A DNA stretch of 64,000 nucleotides, from contig CAYXHF010000003.1 in NCBI GenBank assembly GCA_964464815.1, positions 42,626 through 106,625 of the forward strand. Direction: 5' to 3'. Source of the stretch: UBA11524 sp964464815. GTDB taxonomy: Bacteria > Bacillota > Clostridia > Christensenellales > Aristaeellaceae. Both the position numbers and the translations under genes were made by a program. The notes beneath the pieces were generated by a model. It made no database searches and was not told where the DNA came from. It was given only the letters and a program-made list of their open reading frames with translations. Shown in pieces: positions 34,390-43,487 of this stretch (positions within the stretch are counted from its first letter, which is position 1; every line of letters begins with the position of its first letter).

Positions 34390-35151
34390 ATGACCTGTGA
34401 TCTTCAACGGGCAAACCCGTGGAAGCGCATCTCGGCTTTTTTGTTTGATGTGATTCTGCTGGCAATCGCCTGTGTTTTGTGTGGCTGGGGGTTATCTGCG
34501 CTGCTCGGATTTGACGCGCACTATGCCACACTGATGGACCGCTATCAGGCGGTTGCGGATGCATGCGGACTGGATATGTCCGTCATGTCGCAGACCTACA
34601 ACACCCTGACTGATGCGCAGCGGGCGCTGGTGGAGCAGGCCAATGCCATGCTGGCGGCGGATGAAAGCGCGGTGTATGCCTATGGCATGGTCGTGCAGCT
34701 GTCCATCCTGATTGTCAGCTTCGGTGTGCTGCTGGGCTATCTCCTATTGGAATTTGTGGTTCCGCTCCTCTTCCATAATGGACAGACACTTGGTAAAAAG
34801 ATTTTCGGCGTGGCGCTCATGCGTAATGACGGTGTCAGAATCGGTCATGTCACGCTGTTTGTACGCACCATTCTTGGCAAATACGCTGTCGAAACGATGA
34901 TTCCTGTCATGGCGCTGCTGATGCTGCTGTTTGGCAATCTGAACATTGTCGTTTTGGCCATGGTGCTTCTGATTATGCTGGCGCAGGTCATTTTGTTCCT
35001 CGCCACGAAAAAGCATTCGCTGATACACGATCTTCTTGCGGATACTGTCGCTGTAGACATGGCTAGCCAGAGGATCTTTGATACTCGGGATGAGATGATT
35101 GCCTACAAGGCAAAGCTACAGGCAGAAAAGGTCGCGCATCAGACGTATTGA
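34390..35151 (+). CDS. RDD family membrane protein
   Basis: 253 aa. RANPWKRISAFLFDVILLAIACVL starts the RDD domain (the usual second Asp is kept; R-D-D spacing is typical). It is followed by an extracellular loop (about 45-100), a second helix (SILIVSFGVLLGYLLLEFVVPLLF), NGQTLGKKIFGVALM, two more helices and HSLIHDLLADTVAVD. RDD proteins are small membrane proteins, some acting in Na+/H+ exchange; the role here is unknown. AGGAGG precedes the ATG. The sugar-transport genes begin 59 bp later without an obvious promoter. Confidence 0.85.
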   Translation: MTCDLQRANPWKRISAFLFDVILLAIACVLCGWGLSALLGFDAHYATLMDRYQAVADACGLDMSVMSQTYNTLTDAQRALVEQANAMLAADESAVYAYGMVVQLSILIVSFGVLLGYLLLEFVVPLLFHNGQTLGKKIFGVALMRNDGVRIGHVTLFVRTILGKYAVETMIPVMALLMLLFGNLNIVVLAMVLLIMLAQVILFLATKKHSLIHDLLADTVAVDMASQRIFDTRDEMIAYKAKLQAEKVAHQTY

Positions 35152-35210
35152 AGCGGTGAAAATCATCCCAACGCTGCTTCCAACGATGAAAGGAAAAGAA
35201 AGGGGATACT

Positions 35211-36320
35211 ATGAAAATCGTTTTGCAAAACCTGACCAAGATTTTCCCCAGCCGGAACAAGAAGGCTGGAGAAGAAGTTGTGGCGGTCAACAATTTTGAC
35301 TTTACCATCCCTGATGGTAAATTGATCGGCCTTCTTGGTCCGTCTGGCTGCGGCAAGAGCACGACCCTGTACATGATCAGCGGTCTGCAGAAGCCCAGCA
35401 GCGGCAAGATTTTCTTCGGTGATGACGACGTGACGGAGCTTTCTACCGAGAATCGTGGCATTGGTCTGGTGTTCCAGAACTATGCGCTTTATCCGCATCT
35501 GACGGTCAAGCAGAACATTCTCTTCCCGCTTCAGAACTTGCGTGGTCAGGACAAGATGTCCAAAGAGGACATGCTGGAACGTGCGCAGGAGGCTGCCCGT
35601 CTGGTGCAGATTGAGGAGCTGCTGGAACGCAAGCCCAGCGAACTCTCCGGTGGTCAGCAGCAGCGTGTTGCCATTGCTCGCGCGCTGGTGAAGATGCCCC
35701 GTGTGCTGCTGCTGGACGAACCGCTGTCCAACCTGGACGCTCGTCTGCGCTTGCAGACCCGTGAGGAAATCCGTCGTATTCAGAAGGAAACGAAGATTAC
35801 GACTGTTTTCGTGACGCATGACCAGGAAGAGGCTATGTCCATCTCCGACATGATTGTCGTGATGAAGCTGGGTGTGGTGCAGCAGATTGGCGAACCGCAG
35901 GAGGTCTATGACAATCCGGCGAACCTGTTTGTTGCCAACTTCCTGGGTACGCCGCCCATCAACATCTTCCATGGCCGCGTGGAGAACGAGAAGCTCTACA
36001 TCGGCGACGACTGCGTGATGACCGTTGGCGGTGTGCAGAATCAGGAAGTGTACGTCGGCATTCGTCCGGAAGGCTTCATCATGGATATGGTGAATGGCAC
36101 GCTGTCCTGCGAATTGCAGAACGTGGAGGTCATGGGTCGTGACGTTTCCATCGTTTCGACCAATGCGGCATCTCAGAAGCCCACGGTTCGTTCCATCATT
36201 GATGCGGACGACAAGCCCGCGGATGATGTGAAGACCGTGCGCTATCGCATCAAGCCGCACAAGCTGTTCCTGTTCACCCATGACGACGCTGGTACGCGCA
36301 TTCCGTTTGAGGTGAAGTAA
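35211..36320 (+). CDS. ABC sugar transporter ATP-binding protein (UgpC/MsmK type)
   Basis: 369 aa ATPase of a CUT1 carbohydrate importer. Walker A GPSGCGKST, signature LSGGQQQRVAIARAL, Walker B VLLLDEPLSNLD and switch histidine VTHDQEEA lie in residues 1-235. A C-terminal OB-type regulatory domain (about 240-369) has the YVGIRPEGF motif of the MalK/UgpC group. AAAGGGG precedes the ATG. The two permease genes follow directly (1-bp and 10-bp gaps). Confidence 0.94.
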   Translation: MKIVLQNLTKIFPSRNKKAGEEVVAVNNFDFTIPDGKLIGLLGPSGCGKSTTLYMISGLQKPSSGKIFFGDDDVTELSTENRGIGLVFQNYALYPHLTVKQNILFPLQNLRGQDKMSKEDMLERAQEAARLVQIEELLERKPSELSGGQQQRVAIARALVKMPRVLLLDEPLSNLDARLRLQTREEIRRIQKETKITTVFVTHDQEEAMSISDMIVVMKLGVVQQIGEPQEVYDNPANLFVANFLGTPPINIFHGRVENEKLYIGDDCVMTVGGVQNQEVYVGIRPEGFIMDMVNGTLSCELQNVEVMGRDVSIVSTNAASQKPTVRSIIDADDKPADDVKTVRYRIKPHKLFLFTHDDAGTRIPFEVK

Positions 36321-36321
36321 A

Positions 36322-37260
36322 ATGGTAGAAAGCAAGCATCAATGGAAAGCTTGGCTGTATCTGGCACCGGCTATCGTGCTGCTGCTGGTCTTCACAGTCT
36401 GGCCGATCATCAATACGGTGCGCCTTGCCTTCCTCAATGACTACAACAGCTTGAGCCAGGTGGGTGGCGCGACCTTCACCGTTGGTATTAAGAACTTCCA
36501 GACGGTCATTAACGACAGCGGCTTCCTGACTGCCCTCAAGAACACGATGTTGCTGTGTCTGTTCACCGTGCCGATTTCCACGGTTCTCGCCCTGCTGATT
36601 GCGGTGGCGCTGAATTCCATCAAGCCCCTGCAGAAGGTGCTTCAGACCATCTTCTTCCTCCCCTATGTGACCAACTCCATTGCCATCGGCATGGTGTTTG
36701 CCGCGATGTTCAACATCATCGGCATGCCGCATATGGAGCGACTGATTCAGACAAAGGGCATCGTCAATAACATCATTGAGTTCTTTGGCGGCCACTATAT
36801 CAACTGGATCAATCAGGGCTCGGAATACTGGGCAAACATGTTCGTCATGATTGTCTACATCGTCTGGAATGCACTGCCCTTCAAGATTCTGGTGCTGCTG
36901 GGCGGCTTGCAGGGCATCAACAAGCAGTACTATGATGCTGCGAAGGTGGACTCCACGCCGCGTTGGCGCGTGTTCACCAAAATCACCGTGCCGCTCCTCT
37001 CTCCGATGATTGCTTACGTGGTCATCACGGGTTTCATTGGCGGCTTCAAGGAATACACCAGCATCGTTGGTATCTTCGGTGAAACGATGGGCCCTGCGGG
37101 CGACGCGGGACGCATGAACACCATCGTCGGTATGATTTACGATGCGCTGCCCAAATCGAACTATGGCGTTGCCAGTGCCGCTGCGCTGATTCTGTTTGCC
37201 ATCATCTTCGTCGTGACGATGATTAACATGCAGGTCAGCAAGAAGCGCGTGCATTATTGA
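36322..37260 (+). CDS. ABC sugar transporter permease (MalF-like)
   Basis: 312 aa, six membrane helices, beginning KAWLYLAPAIVLLLVFTVWPIINTVRLAF as in UgpA/MalF permeases. The EAA-type coupling loop is YYDAAKVDSTPRWRVFTKITVPLLSP near residue 205. It forms a heterodimer with the next gene product. Confidence 0.93.
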   Translation: MVESKHQWKAWLYLAPAIVLLLVFTVWPIINTVRLAFLNDYNSLSQVGGATFTVGIKNFQTVINDSGFLTALKNTMLLCLFTVPISTVLALLIAVALNSIKPLQKVLQTIFFLPYVTNSIAIGMVFAAMFNIIGMPHMERLIQTKGIVNNIIEFFGGHYINWINQGSEYWANMFVMIVYIVWNALPFKILVLLGGLQGINKQYYDAAKVDSTPRWRVFTKITVPLLSPMIAYVVITGFIGGFKEYTSIVGIFGETMGPAGDAGRMNTIVGMIYDALPKSNYGVASAAALILFAIIFVVTMINMQVSKKRVHY

Positions 37261-37270
37261 GAGGTGCAGT

Positions 37271-38164
37271 ATGTCCGAAAAAGCGTTTACTGTCATGCAT
37301 TCGCGGAACATGCAGCGCGTCAGCACCACGCAGCGCGTGATGAAGGTGCTTTCGCTGATTGTCACCTACGCCTTCCTGATTGTGATGGCGCTGATTGTGC
37401 TGTTCCCCTTCTACTGGATGATCATTTCGTCTGTCAAGTCGCTGGATGAGTACCGCAGCTCTGTGCCGACCTTCTGGCCGCGCATGCTGCTAATCAGCAA
37501 CTACGCGGAGGCGTTCTCCACCGGCAACCTGGGACGTTTGTTCCTCAATACCGCATATGTTGGTATTGTCTCGACCATCCTGTCGCTGATTATCACCATC
37601 CTGACCGCCTTTGCCTTTGCCCGTCTGGAGTTCAAGGGTAAGAACGCGCTGTTTGCCGCGCTGCTGGCCACGATGATGATTCCTGGTGAATTGTTCACCA
37701 TCACCAACTACCAGACCATCTTCATTCTGAATTGGCAGAACACCTACACGGTATTGATTGTCCCCTTCTTGGTCAGCGTGTTCTACATCTACCTCCTGCG
37801 CCAGAACTTCATGCAGATTCCTAATGAGCTGTATCTGGCGGCCAAGGTGGACGGCACGAGCGACTTCAAGTACCTGTGGAAGGTCATGGTGCCGCTGGCT
37901 CTGCCGACGCTGATTTCCATCACCATCCTGAAGATGATGGGCGCTTGGAACTCCTACGTCTGGCCGCGTCTGGTCGCCAACGACGATGCGCATAAGCTGA
38001 TTACCAACGGTCTGCGCAACGCCTTCAACAGTGCGTCGGGTGAAACGAATTACCCGGTGCAGATGGCTGCCGTTACCATGGTTTCGTTCCCGCTGTTCCT
38101 GGTGTTCATCTTCCTGCGCAAGTACATCATGTCTGGTGTCAGCCGCAGCGGTATCAAGGGTTAA
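37271..38164 (+). CDS. ABC sugar transporter permease (MalG-like)
   Basis: 297 aa, six membrane helices. LIVLFPFYWMIISSVKSLDEY is typical of the UgpE/MalG group, and the EAA loop is LYLAAKVDGTSDFKYLWKVMVPLALP near residue 195. GAGGTG precedes the ATG. A short GC hairpin (38166-38181, CGGCGG/CCGCC) lies between it and the binding-protein gene and may adjust their expression ratio. Confidence 0.93.
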   Translation: MSEKAFTVMHSRNMQRVSTTQRVMKVLSLIVTYAFLIVMALIVLFPFYWMIISSVKSLDEYRSSVPTFWPRMLLISNYAEAFSTGNLGRLFLNTAYVGIVSTILSLIITILTAFAFARLEFKGKNALFAALLATMMIPGELFTITNYQTIFILNWQNTYTVLIVPFLVSVFYIYLLRQNFMQIPNELYLAAKVDGTSDFKYLWKVMVPLALPTLISITILKMMGAWNSYVWPRLVANDDAHKLITNGLRNAFNSASGETNYPVQMAAVTMVSFPLFLVFIFLRKYIMSGVSRSGIKG

Positions 38165-38227
38165 TCGGCGGCGATTCCGCCTTTAACAAAACTTTCTCCC
38201 ATAAACAGAAAGGAAGGAAAACACATC

Positions 38228-39667
38228 ATGAAGAAGTTCCTCTCTCTTCTCATGGCGCTGACCATGCTGATGGCCTGCACCGCCTGCTTCAGCTCTGCTG
38301 AAACGGCAAACGAACCCGCTGCTTATGATGGCAGCGATGTGAACATCACCTTCTACCACACCATGGGTAGCAACCTCACGGTTGTTCTGGACAATTACAT
38401 TGTGGAGTTCAACAAGCTCTACCCGAACATCCACATCTCCTACACCTCCGTTGGTGGCTATGACGACGTCCGCGACCAGATTTCCAAGGAAATCACCGTT
38501 GGCGGCCAGCCCAACATCGCCTACTGCTATCCGGATCACGTGGCCCTGTACAACCTGGCCCGTGCGGTGCAGCCCCTCGATGCTTACATCGACAGCACCG
38601 CGACCGTGACCCACGCTGATGGCACGACCGAAATGGTTGGCCTGACGCAGGAGCAGAAGGACGACTACATTGAGGCGTACTACGAGGAAGGCCGTCAGTT
38701 TGGCGACAACAAGATGTACACCCTGCCGATGAGCAAGTCCACCGAGGTGCTGTACTACAACAAGACCTTCTTCGATGCCAACAACCTGTCCGTGCCCACC
38801 ACCTGGGACGAGCTGGAAGCACTGTGCAAGCAGATCACCGAAATCGACCCGGCTTGCATCCCGCTGGGCTACGACTCCGAGAACAACTGGTTCATCACCA
38901 TGACCGAACAGTATCAGACGCCCTACACCAGCGCCACGGGCGAGCACTTCCTGTTCAACACGGCTGAGAACCGTGCGTTCATCAAGCGCTTTGCGACTTG
39001 GTACAACCAGGCTTATGTGACCACCCAGAACATCTACGGCAGCTACACCTCCGGTCTGTTCGTGGCTGAGTCCGGCATCAAGAGCTACATGTCCATCGGC
39101 TCCTCCGCTGGTGCGACCCATCAGCGTCCGACCAAGGGTGCTGACGGCAACTACCCCTTCGAAGTGGGCATCGCCACCATTCCGCAGGTCGATGCGAACA
39201 ACCCCAAGGTTATTTCTCAGGGCCCGAGCCTGTGCATCTTCAAGAAGGCCAATGAGCAGGAAGTTGCTGCCTCCTGGCTGTTCGTGAAGTTCCTGACCAG
39301 CAACGTGGAATTCCAGGCGGAATTCTCCATGGCTTCTGGCTATGTGCCGGTCATCAAGTCCGTTGCCAACAACGAAGTGTATGCTGATTTCGTTGCCAAC
39401 GCCAATGGCGGCGACAACGTGGCTGCGCTGTCCGCGAAGGTCTGCCTGGAGCAGGTCGATGCGTACTACACCTCTCCTGCCTTCCCTGGCTCCTCCGAAG
39501 CGCGTACCCGCGTTGGCGAGCTGCTGGCTGGCTGCTTGACCGATGCCGCGACGCTCGACCTGAGCAAGCCGGAAAACGACGCCAAGCTGGACGAGATGAT
39601 TCAGAAGCGTTTTGACGATGCCATTACCAAGTGCGAGCAGTCCATTGCTGGCTTTGGTGGTGTGTAA
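38228..39667 (+). CDS. ABC sugar transporter substrate-binding protein
   Basis: 479 aa extracellular binding protein (SBP family 1). The N-terminal signal MKKFLSLLMALTMLMACTAC contains a probable lipobox (LMAC or CTAC), so it is likely a lipoprotein. INFTYHT-like start (VNITFYHTMGSNLTVVLDNYIVEFNKLYPNIHI), KMYTLPMSKSTEVLYYNKTFF and the C-terminal alpha-helical part fit CUT1 binding proteins. Codon use is very biased toward C-ending codons, as in highly expressed genes. The sugar cannot be read from sequence. Confidence 0.93.
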   Translation: MKKFLSLLMALTMLMACTACFSSAETANEPAAYDGSDVNITFYHTMGSNLTVVLDNYIVEFNKLYPNIHISYTSVGGYDDVRDQISKEITVGGQPNIAYCYPDHVALYNLARAVQPLDAYIDSTATVTHADGTTEMVGLTQEQKDDYIEAYYEEGRQFGDNKMYTLPMSKSTEVLYYNKTFFDANNLSVPTTWDELEALCKQITEIDPACIPLGYDSENNWFITMTEQYQTPYTSATGEHFLFNTAENRAFIKRFATWYNQAYVTTQNIYGSYTSGLFVAESGIKSYMSIGSSAGATHQRPTKGADGNYPFEVGIATIPQVDANNPKVISQGPSLCIFKKANEQEVAASWLFVKFLTSNVEFQAEFSMASGYVPVIKSVANNEVYADFVANANGGDNVAALSAKVCLEQVDAYYTSPAFPGSSEARTRVGELLAGCLTDAATLDLSKPENDAKLDEMIQKRFDDAITKCEQSIAGFGGV

Positions 39668-39690
39668 GCTTCCGAAATGAGGAAGACCCG

Positions 39691-40989
39691 ATGAAGCAAT
39701 TGTCTTCCCTTTTGCTGGCCCTGGTGCTGATGCTCTGCGCATCAGCATCGGGCGTGCTGGCGGAGGAGAATGCGGAAACGGTGGACTATGTGGCGCAGCT
39801 GCATTTGAACATGTCCTCCATTTCTGCGAAAACGACCGCAACGGTCAAAACCCATGTGGACGGCGACACCGTGCACTTCTACGTGCCAGAAAGTGTATCG
39901 CCCGATGGCGTTGTGAAGACGCGTTTCCTTGCATTGAACGCGCCGGAAACGACGGGCAAAATCGAGGAATACGGTCTGAAGGCATCGAACTTCACCCGTG
40001 ACAAGCTGGCCAATGCCGTCTCCATCATTCTGGAGTCGGATAGCGACAAGTGGGAGCTTGACTCCACTGGTGGCCGCGTGCTGGTCTGGGTGTGGTATCA
40101 GCCGGAGGAAGGTGCGGAGTACCGCAACCTGAATCTGGAACTGCTGCAAAATGGTTTGGTGAAGGCGTACTCCACCGCGAACAACCAGTACGGCAGCATT
40201 TGCTCCAACGCGCTGGAACAGGCACGTCAGCAGAAGCTGAATCTCTATTCCGGCGAACCCGATCCGGACTTCTACTATGGCGATGCGATTGAACTGACCC
40301 TCAAGGAGCTGCGCTGCCATCCGGAAGCGTATCTGAACAAGAAGGTCGCCTTCAACGGCATTGTCACGGTCAATCACAGCAATTCTGTGTACGTTGAGGA
40401 TTTGGACGAGGATAGCGGCATTGTGTTCGGCATTTCGGTGTACTACGGCTACGGCCTGAGTGGCAAGGGATTAACCATCCTGACGCCCGGCAACGAGGTG
40501 CGCATCGTGGGCACGGTGCAGTATTATGAGGCGGGCGATCAGTACCAGGTGTCTGATTTGACCTACCGCATGATGAAGCCCAAAGATCCCTCGAATATCC
40601 AGATGCTGAGTGAGGGTCACAAGCCTTCCTACACGCTGACGACGCTGGAAACGCTGCTCCATGATACGGTTACGCTGCTGGACGCAGAGGGTGCGGAGCT
40701 GACCTTCCCCTACTGGGAGGTCGCACAGGCATCCAGTATCGAGGTGCAGAATCTGCTGGTGCAGTCGGTACAGACGCTGACGAGCAGTGACACGGGCGAA
40801 AGCACGGGCCTGCTGCTGACGTGCGCCGATGCTGCGGGCGAAACCATCCTGGTGCGCACGGAGCTGATGGCGGATGCGGATGCCTTGACGGGCAAGACGC
40901 TTGCGTCCATTCGCGGCTATGTGGAAAAGTGGGACGGCGTACCCGAAATTCGAGCCTACACGGCGGATGCCGTTGTCGTTGCTGAATAA
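39691..40989 (+). CDS. Secreted thermonuclease-like nuclease with C-terminal OB-like region
   Basis: 432 aa with a signal peptide (MKQLSSLLLALVLMLCASASGVLA). Residues about 45-185 match the staphylococcal nuclease fold: VDGDTVHFYV, TRFLALNAPET (catalytic Arg and Asp/Glu region), GLKASNFTRDKLANA and NLELLQNGLVKAYS. The rest (about 190-432) holds two beta-rich OB-like regions (YLNKKVAFNGIVTVNHSNSVYVED, and a second near 330-430). It lies 23 bp after the binding-protein gene, so it may be co-transcribed with the sugar importer, perhaps for scavenging extracellular nucleic acid. Confidence 0.85.
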   Translation: MKQLSSLLLALVLMLCASASGVLAEENAETVDYVAQLHLNMSSISAKTTATVKTHVDGDTVHFYVPESVSPDGVVKTRFLALNAPETTGKIEEYGLKASNFTRDKLANAVSIILESDSDKWELDSTGGRVLVWVWYQPEEGAEYRNLNLELLQNGLVKAYSTANNQYGSICSNALEQARQQKLNLYSGEPDPDFYYGDAIELTLKELRCHPEAYLNKKVAFNGIVTVNHSNSVYVEDLDEDSGIVFGISVYYGYGLSGKGLTILTPGNEVRIVGTVQYYEAGDQYQVSDLTYRMMKPKDPSNIQMLSEGHKPSYTLTTLETLLHDTVTLLDAEGAELTFPYWEVAQASSIEVQNLLVQSVQTLTSSDTGESTGLLLTCADAAGETILVRTELMADADALTGKTLASIRGYVEKWDGVPEIRAYTADAVVVAE

Positions 40990-41068
40990 AACGAGAGAAC
41001 GCACGGCGCAATTGCCCTGAAAGGCAAAGCACCCTGCGGACGATTCATAAGGAAAGGGAGTATAGAAC

Positions 41069-42382
41069 ATGAAGAAGTTCCTTGCAATTCTCATGCTGCT
41101 GGCCATGTGTGTCACCTGCGTGGGCGTGGCGGAAACCACGGATGAGGATCTTGCGGCTGCAAAGACCTTCCTGTTTTTTATGTACAAGGACCTGCCCGAA
41201 ACGACGATGAGCGACTATGAAGTGGTCGGTGTGATTAACATCGGCGGCATCGAGTTCCCCATCACCTGGACCACTGACAGCGATACCATCAAGGTTGTCC
41301 CCGGTGACAACAAGATGGTGACGATTGACGTGGATGAGAAGAATCCCGAAGAAGTCAACTACAACCTGACCGCGACCATCGCCAATGCCAACGGCGAAAC
41401 CCTGAGCGTGTCCTTCGCGCACAAGGTGCCCGCTGCGATGATTCTGGAAGGTCTGAGCTACGAAGAAATCGTGGCCGCTGCCTACTCTCTGGAAGACGGT
41501 CTGGCTCTGGAAGACACCCAGCGTCTCTACGGTGTTGTGACCAACATCGACACCGCTTGGAGCGATGAGTATCAGAACATCACCGTGACCATCCAGGTTG
41601 GCGATCTGGCCGACCAGACCATCCAGTGCTATCGTCTGACCGGCGAAGGCGCCAAGGATCTGGCAGTTGGCGATGACATCACCGTGGAAGGCATCATCAA
41701 GAACTACAAGGGCACGATTGAGTTCGACAAGGGCTGCGTGCTGGTTGGCTATGGCGAGATCATCAGCCAGAAGGCAATTGTCGACGCTGCTTATGCGCTG
41801 GAAGATGGCCTGTCCATGACCGCTCCGACCGCGCTGGCTGGCGAAGTCGTTTCTATCGATACCGCTTGGAGCGATGAGTACCAGAACATCACCGTGACCA
41901 TCGTTTGCGACGGCCTGACCGAGCAGCCGATTCAGTGCTATCGCCTGACCGGCGAAGGCGCCAAGGATCTGGCGGTTGGCAGCAAGGTTGCTGTGTACGG
42001 CACGATCAAGAACTACAAGGGCACGATTGAGTTCGACAAGGGCTGCGTGATTGTTCCCTTCGACTCTGTGGCTTCTGTCCGTCTGGCCGTGAGCGCCTAC
42101 GCGCTGGAAGAAGGTCTGGCCATGAACGATGCGTCCACCATGACCGGTGTGATTGCTAGCATCGACACCGCTTGGAGCGACGAGTACCAGAACATCACTG
42201 TGACCATCGTTCCCGGTGGCCTGGATGCCTACGCTGTGCAGTGCTATCGCCTGACCGGCGAGGGCGCCAAGGATCTGGCGGTTGGTGACACCATCACCGT
42301 GACCGGCACGATCAAGAACTACAAGGGCACGATTGAATTCGACAAGGGCTGCACGCTGGATGCGGTCGTGAAGGCGGAATAA
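41069..42382 (+). CDS. Secreted protein with three near-identical OB-like repeats
   Basis: 437 aa with a signal peptide (MKKFLAILMLLAMCVTCVGVA). Residues about 25-125 form an Ig-like domain (GGIEFPITWTTDSDTIKVV, the aBig_2 pattern). Three tandem repeats of about 103 residues follow (about 128-232, 233-335, 336-437), each with AYxLEDGL, a VxxIDTAWSDEYQNITVTI block, QCYRLTGEGAKDLAVG and IKNYKGTIEFDKGC. The conserved blocks are almost identical in DNA, so the duplications are recent or gene conversion is active. Similar OB-like modules occur next to bacterial nucleases. Function unknown; binding of nucleic acid or glycan is a guess. Confidence 0.85.
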   Translation: MKKFLAILMLLAMCVTCVGVAETTDEDLAAAKTFLFFMYKDLPETTMSDYEVVGVINIGGIEFPITWTTDSDTIKVVPGDNKMVTIDVDEKNPEEVNYNLTATIANANGETLSVSFAHKVPAAMILEGLSYEEIVAAAYSLEDGLALEDTQRLYGVVTNIDTAWSDEYQNITVTIQVGDLADQTIQCYRLTGEGAKDLAVGDDITVEGIIKNYKGTIEFDKGCVLVGYGEIISQKAIVDAAYALEDGLSMTAPTALAGEVVSIDTAWSDEYQNITVTIVCDGLTEQPIQCYRLTGEGAKDLAVGSKVAVYGTIKNYKGTIEFDKGCVIVPFDSVASVRLAVSAYALEEGLAMNDASTMTGVIASIDTAWSDEYQNITVTIVPGGLDAYAVQCYRLTGEGAKDLAVGDTITVTGTIKNYKGTIEFDKGCTLDAVVKAE

Positions 42383-42411
42383 TCGTCCCCTGCCACAAGA
42401 ACATTTCTTGG

Positions 42412-42440
42412 CCCGGAGGAGCTTGCTTCTCCGGGTTTTC
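42412..42440 (+). terminator. Terminator of the triple-repeat gene
   Basis: CCCGGAG (42412-42418) and CTCCGGG (42429-42435), extended by AGC/GCT, followed by TTTTC. Confidence 0.8.
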
Positions 42441-42446
42441 TGCTAT

Positions 42447-42491
42447 CATAAAACACCTCCGCTATCACAAACAGCAGATAGCGGAGGTGTT
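42447..42491 (-). terminator. Terminator of the nagB-DHH operon
   Basis: A perfect 15-bp stem (AACACCTCCGCTATC with GATAGCGGAGGTGTT), followed on the minus strand by TTATG. Confidence 0.8.
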
Positions 42492-42503
42492 ATCATATGT
42501 AGA

Positions 42504-43487
42504 TTATAACCAATTGTCGTGGGTTGCCTTATACTCGCGAACCGCTTCGTCGGCATCAGCAATCAGCGCGGCGACTTCCTCGGTCGAATAGACCGTCGCA
42601 CCGCTGGCGCAGGCATGACCGCCGCCGTGGTACTTCTCGGCCACCTGATTGATGGTCACAAAGCGGGAGCGCAGGCGAACGCGCGTCGCTCCATCCGGCG
42701 CCTCGATGAAGGCCAGCCAGCACAGATACCCGCGGATGCCCTCCAGATACGAAATGGACGCGCTTGCCTGCTCAAAGGTCAGACCGAAGCGTTCGCGGAT
42801 TTCCTTGCTGATGGTGAAATACGCCACGCCGTTTTCGGTGTGCTGCATGTTCTCATACACATACGCCTTGAACTTCAGGGAGTTGTATTCAACCGAGTAG
42901 AGATTGGCAAACAGCCATTCCGTGTCCACGCCGGTGTCCAGCAGCATGGCGGCCAGACGCAGCGTGTCCCCATGCACGCAGGAGAAGCGGAAACGGCCGG
43001 AGTCTGTCACCATGCCCAGATATAGGTATGTGGCGGCATCCTTCGTCAGCGTCAGTTCATCGCGGCAATGGTCGTAGAAATCGGCAATGATTTCGCAGGC
43101 GGCGGAACGCTCCTCCTCGACCCACTGCAAATCACCATAGGGCGCGACATCAATGTGATGGTCGATTTTGATGATTTCCTTGCAGAGGGTGTACTTCTGG
43201 TTGGAAATGCGGTCGGGCGTGGCTACGTCCACCACAATCGCCAAAGCATCGGCGTACACGCTGTCCTCCACCGGCGCATCGTCTTCGCCGAGGAAGGCCA
43301 GATAATCCGAATGCTCGTCATCAATAATCAGAACCGTCTTCTCCGGAAAGGACGCATTCAGCAGGGCCTTCAAGCCCTTCGTTGCGCCCATACAGTCGCC
43401 GTCCACGCGGATGTGGCGGAAAAGCATAATGGTGTCGTATTCCTTGATTTTTCCCAGAATTTGATGCTGAATGTCCATCTTATGCAT
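42504..43487 (-). CDS. DHH/DHHA1 phosphoesterase (NrnA-like), copy 2
   Basis: 327 aa. DHH motifs: FRHIRVDGDCMGA (residues 23-35), VVDVATPDR, KIDHHIDVAP near residue 108, and DHHA1 GGGHACASGAT near residue 290. The family contains NrnA, which degrades nanoRNA and pAp, and cyclic-dinucleotide enzymes. ATG 43487 overlaps the preceding gene by 8 bp. It is a diverged paralogue of its upstream neighbour, and the pair may form a heteromer or have split substrates. Confidence 0.87.
   Translation of the reverse strand: MHKMDIQHQILGKIKEYDTIMLFRHIRVDGDCMGATKGLKALLNASFPEKTVLIIDDEHSDYLAFLGEDDAPVEDSVYADALAIVVDVATPDRISNQKYTLCKEIIKIDHHIDVAPYGDLQWVEEERSAACEIIADFYDHCRDELTLTKDAATYLYLGMVTDSGRFRFSCVHGDTLRLAAMLLDTGVDTEWLFANLYSVEYNSLKFKAYVYENMQHTENGVAYFTISKEIRERFGLTFEQASASISYLEGIRGYLCWLAFIEAPDGATRVRLRSRFVTINQVAEKYHGGGHACASGATVYSTEEVAALIADADEAVREYKATHDNWL

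Noticed and set aside
38183..39841. 552-codon ORF antisense to the sugar-binding protein gene
   Set aside because: Created by strong third-position bias of a highly expressed gene.
41540..42350. Regularly spaced identical DNA blocks resembling a CRISPR array
   Set aside because: Blocks are in frame at about 310-bp spacing and encode protein repeats; the between-block DNA is coding.
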